From positions 1-17,320 of the forward strand of contig PFOA01000059.1 in assembly GCA_002792275.1 (NCBI GenBank): a stretch of DNA of 17,320 nt, read 5' to 3'. The position numbers and the translations under genes were made by a program. The stretch's first letter is position 1. Each line of letters starts with the position of its first letter. Positions 11,600-17,320 of this stretch are shown piece by piece. The notes under the pieces were generated by a model. The model was not told the origin of the DNA, did not search any database, and worked only from the letters and a program-made list of their open reading frames with translations. The stretch comes from Candidatus Saccharibacteria bacterium CG_4_10_14_0_2_um_filter_52_9. GTDB lineage: Bacteria > Patescibacteriota > Saccharimonadia > Saccharimonadales > UBA4665.

Positions 11600-14248
11600 A
11601 TGGACGAAGATCAGAACCCGCCGGAATTATTTGAGCAGAAGCCTAATAACGAGGTGCGCCACGAGGTTTCCATGGAAGAGCGCCGCCGCGGCGTAGAACA
11701 CGCTGCTGATATTATGGATTCCGGCCACTCGCACACCGTAGAACGCCGCACTGTCGAAAACGTCATGGAAGATAGCTATCTGCGTTATAGCATGAGCGTT
11801 ATCATTGACCGCGCTCTGCCTGACGTCAGAGATGGTCTTAAGCCCGTGCATCGCCGCATTTTATACAGCATGTATTCTACCGGCCTGCGCTCTACCGCCC
11901 GCCACCGCAAAAGCGCCAACGTGGTCGGTGAAGTTATGGGTAAGTATCACCCGCACGGCGATTCCAGCATCTACGACGCCATGGTGCGCATGGCTCAGCC
12001 CTGGGCAATGCGCTACATGCTGGTAAACGGCCAGGGTAACTTTGGCTCGATGGACGGCGACCCACCGGCCGCTATGCGTTATACCGAAGCCAAAATGGCC
12101 CGCCTGGCCGATGAGGCTCTGGCCGACATCGACAAAGAAACGGTCGATTACCGCGACAACTACGACAACACCACCCAAGAACCTACCGTCCTGCCGGCCA
12201 AGCTACCGATATTGTTGTTAAACGGACAACTTGGTATCGCCGTCGGCATGGCTACCAACATTCCGCCGCACAACCTGAGCGAGCTGATCGATGCTGAAGT
12301 CCAACTGATCGACAAGCCCGATTCCACGCTGGATGATCTGTTACAGCACGTTAAAGGCCCCGATTTTCCAACCGGCGGCATAATTTATGGCAAAGAATCG
12401 ATCTGCACGGCTTACGCTACCGGCCGTGGCGGTGTGGTTACCCGCGGTGTGGCCGAAATCGTCGAGGGCGCCAAGAACCGGCACCAAATTATCATCACCG
12501 AAATCCCTTACGCCCTCAACAAAGAAACGCTGGTGCTCAAGATCGCCGACCTGGTGCGCGACAAAAAACTGGTTGGCATCAGCGATCTGCGTGATGAAAC
12601 GGCTCGCGGTAAGGTGCGCATCGTTATTGACCTCAAAAAGGACGCCTACCCCAAGAAACTGCTCAATCAGCTCTACAAACTAACACCATTGCAAACCAGT
12701 TTCCACTTTAATATGATGGCCTTGATCGATGGCATTCAACCGCGCGTGCTGGGCCTGCAAGACATTCTGAGCGAGCACATCAAGCACCGCGTGGTGGTCA
12801 TCCGGCGCCGCACTATCTTTGAGCTCAAGAAGGCCAAGGAACGCGCCCACATCCTGGAAGGCCTCAAGATCGCCCTCGATCACATCGACGAAGTTATTAA
12901 AGTCATCCGGGCTTCCGACACTACCGAAGACGCCCAGGCCAATCTAATCAAGAAGTTTAAGCTGACCGAGATCCAGGCCAAGGCTATTTTGGCCATGCAG
13001 TTACGCGCCCTGGCCGGCCTGGAACGCCAGAAGGTCGAAAACGAGCTGGCCGAACTGCTTAAGCTGATTGCCAAGCTGGAAAGCATTCTGGCCAGTGAAG
13101 CCAAAATCCTCAAAATTGTTAAAGACGAACTACTGGAACTTAAAAAGCAGTACGGCGATGAGCGCCGCACCAAAGTTGTGGCTTCCGAGCTCGGCAAGAT
13201 GAGCGACGAAGACCTGATTGCCGACGAGCAGGTGGCCGTAACCCTTACTGCCGCCAACTACATCAAGCGCAGTCCACTGGCCGAATACAAGCGCCAGGGC
13301 AGGGGCGGCAAGGGTCGCCGCGGCATGGCTACCCGCGAAGAAGATGTCATTGAGCACGTCGTTAGCGCCAGCACCCACGATTTTCTGCTGTTCTTTACCA
13401 ACAAGGGTCGGGTCTTCCGCCTCAAGGCCTACGAAGTGCCGGCGGTGGGCCTGAACGCCAAGGGCGTGGCCATTGTCAATCTGTTACAGCTTCAGCCCGA
13501 AGAGACCGTTAGCAGTGTGATTAACATCAGTAAGTCCGACAATGCCGCCAACCTGATCATGTGTACCGTCCGCGGCGTAGTCAAGAAAACACCGTTTGCC
13601 CAGTACCAGAACGTTCGCACCAGCGGTCTAATAGCCATTAACCTCGACGAAGGTGACGAGCTGAAGTGGATTCGCATGACCGATGGCGACGACGAAGTGG
13701 TTATATCCACCTCTCTGGGCCAGGCCATCCGCTTCCACGAAAAGGGCGCCCGGCCAATGGGCCGCGTCTCGCGCGGTGTTCGCGGCATCCGCCTGCGCCC
13801 CGGCGACCGCGTCATCGGCATGGACATCGTAGAAGAAGGCAGTGACATCTTTGTAATCAGTAAATACGGCTACGGCAAGCGCACCAAGGTCGCCCAGTTT
13901 ACGCCGCACGCCCGTGGCGGCGTCGGCATCCGCTCGGCCGTGGTTAACGACAAAACCGGCGAATTGATAGGTGTTAAGCGCCTACTCGGCGAAGACCAAG
14001 AAGTAATCATCATCAGCCAGCAAGGCCAGACCATCCGCTTGGGCCTGAAAGACATCTCAGCCCTCGGACGTGCCACCCAAGGCGTCCGCATCATGCGCCT
14101 CAACGACGGTGACCAGGTAGTTTCACTAGCCCTGGTCGATAAAACCGAAGACATTCCCGAAGATGAACCCGCTCCCGAGCTCATCCCTGACGCTGGCAAA
14201 ACCAAGCCCAAAGACGAAACCAAGGCCGAACCCGCCCCCGAAGACTAG
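11600..14248 (+). CDS. gyrA: DNA gyrase subunit A
   Basis: DNA-cleaving and wrapping subunit, 882 aa. The breakage-reunion domain contains DSYLRYSMSVIIDRALPDVR, then YHPHGDSSIYDAMVRMAQ with S122 and D126 at the positions of E. coli S83 and D87, the usual quinolone-sensitive residues. The catalytic tyrosine is Y161 in AAMRYTEAKM. A GyrA box QGRGGKG (566-572) in the beta-pinwheel domain marks it as gyrase and not topoisomerase IV. An acidic Pro/Lys/Glu tail ends the protein. The N-terminus is about 39 residues longer than E. coli's. An internal in-frame ATG at 11672 (residue 25) has GAGG five bases upstream and could be the true start; the ATG at 11600 only has weak GGAT further upstream. Confidence 0.97.
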   Translation: MDEDQNPPELFEQKPNNEVRHEVSMEERRRGVEHAADIMDSGHSHTVERRTVENVMEDSYLRYSMSVIIDRALPDVRDGLKPVHRRILYSMYSTGLRSTARHRKSANVVGEVMGKYHPHGDSSIYDAMVRMAQPWAMRYMLVNGQGNFGSMDGDPPAAMRYTEAKMARLADEALADIDKETVDYRDNYDNTTQEPTVLPAKLPILLLNGQLGIAVGMATNIPPHNLSELIDAEVQLIDKPDSTLDDLLQHVKGPDFPTGGIIYGKESICTAYATGRGGVVTRGVAEIVEGAKNRHQIIITEIPYALNKETLVLKIADLVRDKKLVGISDLRDETARGKVRIVIDLKKDAYPKKLLNQLYKLTPLQTSFHFNMMALIDGIQPRVLGLQDILSEHIKHRVVVIRRRTIFELKKAKERAHILEGLKIALDHIDEVIKVIRASDTTEDAQANLIKKFKLTEIQAKAILAMQLRALAGLERQKVENELAELLKLIAKLESILASEAKILKIVKDELLELKKQYGDERRTKVVASELGKMSDEDLIADEQVAVTLTAANYIKRSPLAEYKRQGRGGKGRRGMATREEDVIEHVVSASTHDFLLFFTNKGRVFRLKAYEVPAVGLNAKGVAIVNLLQLQPEETVSSVINISKSDNAANLIMCTVRGVVKKTPFAQYQNVRTSGLIAINLDEGDELKWIRMTDGDDEVVISTSLGQAIRFHEKGARPMGRVSRGVRGIRLRPGDRVIGMDIVEEGSDIFVISKYGYGKRTKVAQFTPHARGGVGIRSAVVNDKTGELIGVKRLLGEDQEVIIISQQGQTIRLGLKDISALGRATQGVRIMRLNDGDQVVSLALVDKTEDIPEDEPAPELIPDAGKTKPKDETKAEPAPED

Positions 14249-14274
14249 CAACGGTCAGTCTTCCATCCCACGAC

Positions 14275-14315
14275 CGTGTATACAGCGTGTATACAAAAGG
14301 TACACACCGTGTACC
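14275..14315. repeat. Four GTAY half-sites at exact 11-bp steps
   Basis: GTAT at 14278 and 14289, GTAC at 14300 and 14311: four sites with constant 11-bp spacing. CGTGTATAC occurs twice (14275, 14286). GGTACAC (14299-14305) and GTGTACC (14309-14315) form a perfect inverted repeat around ACC. The array lies just after gyrA and ahead of the 14341 element. Probable binding array for a dimeric regulator. Confidence 0.65.
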
Positions 14316-14340
14316 TACTCCAGCAACCCACGGTGGGGAT

Positions 14341-14377
14341 ACAATGTACTTCGTTTGTACGTCTATTGTATGGCTAC
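14341..14377. repeat. GTAC operator-like element, copy B
   Basis: Matches 1626-1662 at 32 of 37 positions. Half-sites are GTAC 14346, GTAC 14357 and GTAT 14368, again in 11-bp steps. The third overlaps the -35 of the promoter at 14366, so binding would be expected to repress the gene at 14413. Confidence 0.7.
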
Positions 14378-14395
14378 GCCCATGACCCCCATAAT
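14366..14395 (+). promoter_or_regulatory. Promoter of the 14413 gene
   Basis: TTGTAT (14366-14371), 18-base spacer, CATAAT (14390-14395). The predicted start near 14402 gives a leader of about 11 bases and no ribosome binding site, i.e. a near-leaderless mRNA. Confidence 0.5.
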
Positions 14396-14412
14396 AAAAT
14401 AACTTCTTGCTC

Positions 14413-14715
14413 ATGCCTGCGGATCCCGCCAACCTGACAGATATTATGGCGCCGCACCGACTGATAGACCGTAAGAGCATTACCGAAGAAGACCGCATCG
14501 GCCTTATTCGTGTTGCCGATCATCTGGAACACCAGAATAGAACCCTCATCGGCGAGGTCGCCAGAGAGGGCCGTCTGCCAGGCGACGAAGTCCCGAGCCG
14601 CGACAGGGACGAAGTACTGGAACTGGCTCAAGGCTTTACCGTCGTATCAATTGGCCATACGGCTGTAGAGGCTATGGCCGGCCAACTGCAGCGGCACTTG
14701 GCCGAAACCGCTTAA
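14413..14715 (+). CDS. Hypothetical small protein
   Basis: A 100-residue protein beginning MPADPANLTDIMAPHRLIDR, mostly charged and helical (SITEEDRIGLIRVADHLEHQ, DEVLELAQGF), with a small hydrophobic patch FTVVSIGHTAVEAM near the end. No membrane helix or known motif. A later ATG at 14446 is possible. I do not recognise the family. It stands alone between gyrA and the 16S promoter. Its upstream region carries two phased GTAY arrays, which suggests tight regulation, perhaps by the RHH protein encoded at 1435. The coding call rests on composition and on the promoter. Confidence 0.6.
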   Translation: MPADPANLTDIMAPHRLIDRKSITEEDRIGLIRVADHLEHQNRTLIGEVAREGRLPGDEVPSRDRDEVLELAQGFTVVSIGHTAVEAMAGQLQRHLAETA

Positions 14716-14754
14716 GCGTTGCAAGTATAACAACTTATAGTGTCTGTTTACCCC

Positions 14755-14784
14755 TTGACGAAAGGGGTCTTCGGGGAGTACGAT
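14755..14784 (+). promoter_or_regulatory. 16S rRNA promoter
   Basis: TTGACG (14755-14760), 18-base spacer, TACGAT (14779-14784). CCCCTT (14751-14756) and AAGGGG (14762-14767) form an inverted repeat over the -35. The leader to mature 16S would be about 208 nt. Confidence 0.6.
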
Positions 14785-14842
14785 GGTCTGAATGGCTTGA
14801 CGTGGGGCTCTATGAGTCTCTCCGCGAAATGGCCATTTGATC

Positions 14843-14873
14843 GTTAAAAATTGAGTAGTGCAAATCAACGTCA
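14843..14873 (+). other. Pre-16S processing stem, 5' arm
   Basis: GTTAAAAATTGAGTAGTGCA (14843-14862) and the bases through 14873 pair with 17208-17239. All 31 positions pair, one as a G-U wobble, with a single bulged base on the 3' side. This is the long duplex that RNase III cuts to release the 16S precursor. Confidence 0.88.
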
Positions 14874-14921
14874 GTTCATTTAGCACCACATATGTTTCGA
14901 TGTAAGTTGGTGCGTGAACTG
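14872..14921 (+). other. Leader hairpin inside the pre-16S loop
   Basis: CAGTTCA (14872-14878) pairs with TGAACTG (14915-14921), and GCACCA (14883-14888) with TGGTGC (14908-14913), separated by an internal loop. It sits directly inside the processing stem and shares two bases with it. TTTT follows, but a terminator here would block the rRNA, so a folding or processing role is more likely. Confidence 0.7.
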
Positions 14922-15002
14922 TTTTAGAATAGTCAGTTTGAACTGTTGGAGCAATCCAATTGGTCAAATGTTCGACTGAAGTCAAAGAACAGATTCTTTT
15001 TT

Positions 15003-15049
<47 letters not shown>

Positions 15050-15072
15050 GACATGCAAGTCGAGCGGTAAGG

Positions 15073-15208
15073 CTTTCACAGATTATTTAACCAAGCCAGG
15101 TCGCAGAAATTTCGGCTGAAATTTTCGCATCGTTCTTCGCAAGAGGAACAAGTAACCAGGCATAAATTCACAGAGTTATTGTGGGTCCGGTTGAATAATG
15201 TGTGAAAG
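15073..15208 (+). other. Expanded helix 6 (V1) of 16S rRNA
   Basis: CTTTCACA (15073-15080) pairs with TGTGAAAG (15201-15208), and ATTATTTAACC (15082-15092) with GGTTGAATAAT (15189-15199), giving a 19-bp helix with one G-G mismatch. It is capped by further hairpins, including GAAATTTC-GGCT-GAAATTTT near 15107-15126. In other Saccharibacteria this helix is only a few base pairs long, so about 100 nt have been added. Confidence 0.8.
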
Positions 15209-15869
15209 TACACGAGCGGCGGACGGCTGAGTAACACGTAGGAACGTACCCCAAACTGAGGGATAAGCACCAGAAATGGTGTCTAATACCGCATGTGCCC
15301 AGCATCTTTTTCGAAAGATGCTGGGTAAAGCTTCGGCGGTTTGGGAACGGCCTGCGCATGATTAGCTTGTTGGTGAGGTAATAGCTCACCAAGGCGACGA
15401 TCATTAGCTGGTCTGAGAGGATGATCAGCCAGACTGGGACTGAGAACGGCCCAGACTCCTACGGGAGGCAGCAGTAGGGAATTTTCCACAATGGGCGAAA
15501 GCCTGATGGAGCAACGCCGCGTGCAGGACGAAGGCTTTCGGGTCGTAAACTGCTTTTATATGTGACGATTATGACGGTAGCATATGAATAAGGATCGGCT
15601 AACTCTGTGCCAGCAGCCGCGGTCATACGGAGGATCCAAGCGTTATCCGGAATTACTGGGCGTAAAGAGTTGCGTAGGTGGCATTGTAAGTTGGTAGTGA
15701 AAGCGTTCGGCTCAACCGGATATACATTATCAAAACTGCAAAGCTAGAGGATGAGAGAGGTTATTGGAATTCCTAGTGTAGGAGTGAAATCCGTAGATAT
15801 TAGGAGGAACACCGATGGCGTAGGCAGATAACTGGCTCATTCCTGACACTAAGGCACGAAAGCGTGGGT

Positions 15870-15914
<45 letters not shown>

Positions 15915-16006
15915 GATGCTAGCTGTTATCGGTATCGACCCCGGTAGTAGCGAAGCTAACGCGTTAAGCATCCCGCCTGTGGAGTACGGTCGCAAGACTA
16001 AAACAT

Positions 16007-16042
<36 letters not shown>

Positions 16043-16145
16043 GTGTTGTTTAATTCGACGGTAAGCGAAGAACCTTACCCAGGTTTGACATCCTTGGAAG
16101 CTCTACGAAAGTAGAGTGTGCTTTATTGAGCCAAGTGACAGGTGA

Positions 16146-16192
<47 letters not shown>

Positions 16193-16477
16193 TCAACGAG
16201 CGCAACCCTTGTGATTAGTTGAATTTTTCTAATCAGACTGCCCTGGTAACAGGGAGGAAGGAGGGGATGATGTCAGGTCAGTATTTCCCTTATATCTGGG
16301 GCTACAAACACGCTACAATGGCCGGTACAAAGGGCAGCCAAGTCGCGAGACGGAGCAAATCCCACCAAAACCGGTCTCAGTTCGGATAGCAGGCTGAAAC
16401 TCGCCTGCTTGAAGTCGGAATCGCTAGTAACGGTAGGTCAGCTATACTACCGTGAATACGTTCCCGGGTCTTGTACA

Positions 16478-16941
16478 AAATAAATGCGCCTGGCAGTGCA
16501 TTGGACTAGGTGGTGAAAATCCACCCTTAGTAGCTGAGAGCAGGACATCTCTGGTAACAGAATGTCTGAAGGACTCAATAAGTGAACGGTAGTCTTTACT
16601 GATTGTTTTACGACAATCAACGGTGTTTTCGACTCTACAATGTGTACATGGAGGAAGAAAACCAAAACGCAACTTTGTTGCGCCGAAAAGCCGGTAAGGA
16701 ATGCCCGAAACAGCCCAATGCGTGACCCAGGGAGATCCTCGTAACGAGTGTAATTTTGTCGGCTTGCCGACTGGTTACGAGGAAGTCAGCAGAGCTCATA
16801 GTACCTTTATTTACCTCTGTTAATTTGGTATAATAAAGGGAAGGAGCGAACCCTATGCTCGAGCCTTAAGGCATAGGGACTCGCTAGGTGCGTTAGACGC
16901 GCACGCCTAGTGGGGCGCGACAGAGATTACCTGATCGCAAT
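16478..16941 (+). mobile_element. ORF-less intron in 16S rRNA, group II-like
   Basis: The universal CTTGTACACACCGCCCGTC block is split after CTTGTACA (16477) and resumes at CACCGCCC (16942), so 464 nt interrupt it. Group II-like traits: TGCGCCTGGC near the 5' end (16485), AGGTGGTGAAAATCCACC (16507), and AGGAAGTCAGCAGAGCTCAT (about 16780-16799), a segment I associate with the region before the reverse transcriptase in group II introns. TGTACA (16643-16648) lies in the loop of a GTTTTC/GAAAAC hairpin and is perfectly complementary to the last six bases of the 5' exon, as expected for EBS1-IBS1. The intron ends in AT (AY rule). Against: it begins AAATAAATGCG, not GUGYG, and no canonical domain V was found; the 3' part folds as AGCGA-CCCTATGC/GCATAGGG-TCGCT. 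No protein is encoded. It may self-splice, need a helper, or be cut out as an intervening sequence. Confidence 0.72.
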
Positions 16942-17130
16942 CACCGCCCGTCAAACCATGAAAGTCGCCAATACCTGACGTGCCAGCTTGCCTGGCCCTA
17001 AGGTAGGGGAGATGATTGGGGTTAAGTCGTAACAAGGTATCCGTACGGGAACGTGCGGATGGATTACCTCCTTTCTAGGGAGAAAACTAGCAGTCTGCGG
17101 AGCAATCCCTTGCGAGCTAGGTCGATCTTG

Positions 17131-17177
17131 GTACATCGTAAATCAGTACTGACGATGTACGCTATCCAGCTTGCTGG
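17131..17177 (+). other. Hairpins in the 16S trailer
   Basis: GTACATCGT (17131-17139) pairs with ACGATGTAC (17152-17160), and CCAGC (17166-17170) with GCTGG (17173-17177). They lie between mature 16S and the 3' arm of the processing stem. No tRNA is present in this spacer. Confidence 0.6.
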
Positions 17178-17207
17178 ACAAGATATCAGTATCTGTAACA
17201 CGATGAA

Positions 17208-17239
17208 TGACGTTGCATTTGCACTACTCAGTTTTTAAC
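17208..17239 (+). other. Pre-16S processing stem, 3' arm
   Basis: TGACGTTGCATTTGCACTAC (17208-17227) and the bases through 17239 are complementary to 14843-14873, closing a stem around the whole 16S including its insertion. Confidence 0.88.
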
Positions 17240-17248
17240 AGCCAAAAG

Positions 17249-17272
17249 AGCGCTCTGCGAGGGCGCTTTTTT
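17249..17272 (+). terminator. Rho-independent terminator of the 16S unit
   Basis: AGCGCTCT (17249-17256), loop GCG, AGGGCGCT (17260-17267) with one G-U pair, then five more T. AAAA at 17244-17247 precedes it, so it could also stop the convergent minus-strand gene. Confidence 0.85.
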
Positions 17273-17278
17273 GCTTAG

Positions 17279-17320
17279 TTAAATCTTGCGTTCGTAGAGG
17301 GCGGTGAAGTAGTTTTTATA
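17279..17320 (-). CDS. C-terminal end of a protein gene entering from the right
   Basis: The minus strand reads YKNYFTALYERKI followed by TAA at 17281-17279, open to the window edge. The composition looks like a real C-terminus, and the position just behind a symmetrical terminator fits a convergent gene. Only 13 residues are visible, so no function can be given. Confidence 0.45.
   Translation of the reverse strand, partial: YKNYFTALYERKI

Noticed and set aside
14797..14825. Second rRNA promoter from TTGACG at 14797.
   Set aside because: No acceptable -10 at 16-18 bases spacing.
14374..14985. Minus-strand frames opposite the small gene and the 16S leader.
   Set aside because: They run through the promoter, processing stem and leader hairpins, and their products are unremarkable in composition.
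16478..16941. Group I intron as the identity of the 16S insertion.
   Set aside because: No P7-type GACTA/TAGTC core pair with the usual flanks, and the 5' exon does not end in T with the intron ending in G. Not excluded without a model search.
17131..17160. GTAC words in the 16S trailer as further members of the phased operator array.
   Set aside because: Spacing is 15 and 11, and the outer two are arms of an RNA hairpin, so processing structure is the simpler explanation.

Overview
The window comes from a member of Candidatus Saccharibacteria (TM7, Patescibacteria/CPR). The 16S rRNA gene contains stretches that I recall as the classic TM7-specific primer/probe sites, near 15415, 15653, 16005 and 16255. 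The protein genes look Gram-positive-like and include an LPXTG surface protein. UGA is used as a stop by at least four genes and never inside them, so the standard code applies and not the UGA=Gly code of Gracilibacteria/SR1.

Layout. (1) 1-1440: 3' part of the RNase P RNA on the + strand, facing a compact minus-strand infC-rpmI-rplT operon. infC has no ATG/GTG/TTG at the conserved N-terminus and appears to start on AUA. (2) 1435-3261, minus strand: a small ribbon-helix-helix (RHH) regulator and comM. (3) 3262-3824: a 560-base stretch without a protein gene. It carries two divergent strong promoters, each followed by a structured RNA: a likely small RNA or comM leader with a terminator on the minus strand, and a multi-hairpin RNA or leader on the plus strand. 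(4) 3825-7494, plus strand: a small membrane protein, a Pro-rich protein with a leaderless-type promoter, and a 948-aa membrane-anchored VirD4/TraG-like ATPase. (5) 7474-9461, minus strand: a sortase-type (LPNTG) surface protein translationally coupled to a two-helix membrane protein. (6) 9539-14248: gyrB-gyrA with their own promoter and a palindrome over the -35. (7) 14275-14715: arrays of GTAY half-sites spaced exactly 11 bp, ahead of a small unknown gene. One array is a 32/37 copy of the element in front of the RHH gene at 1626-1662. (8) 14755-17272: a self-contained 16S transcription unit with promoter, a 31-bp processing stem, a terminator and a convergent partial gene behind it. The 16S carries an expanded helix 6 and a 464-nt insertion at the ...TTGTACA/CACCGCCC... 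site that looks like an ORF-less group II intron.

How it fits together. Most genes are core information processing (RNase P, IF3, L35, L20, gyrase, 16S) interleaved with cell-surface and DNA-handling functions (ComM, the T4SS-type ATPase, the LPXTG protein) that suit an episymbiont depending on surface contact and DNA uptake. The most novel items are the 11-bp phased operator arrays linking two distant loci, the divergent RNA pair at 3308-3784, and the interrupted, apparently 23S-unlinked 16S gene.
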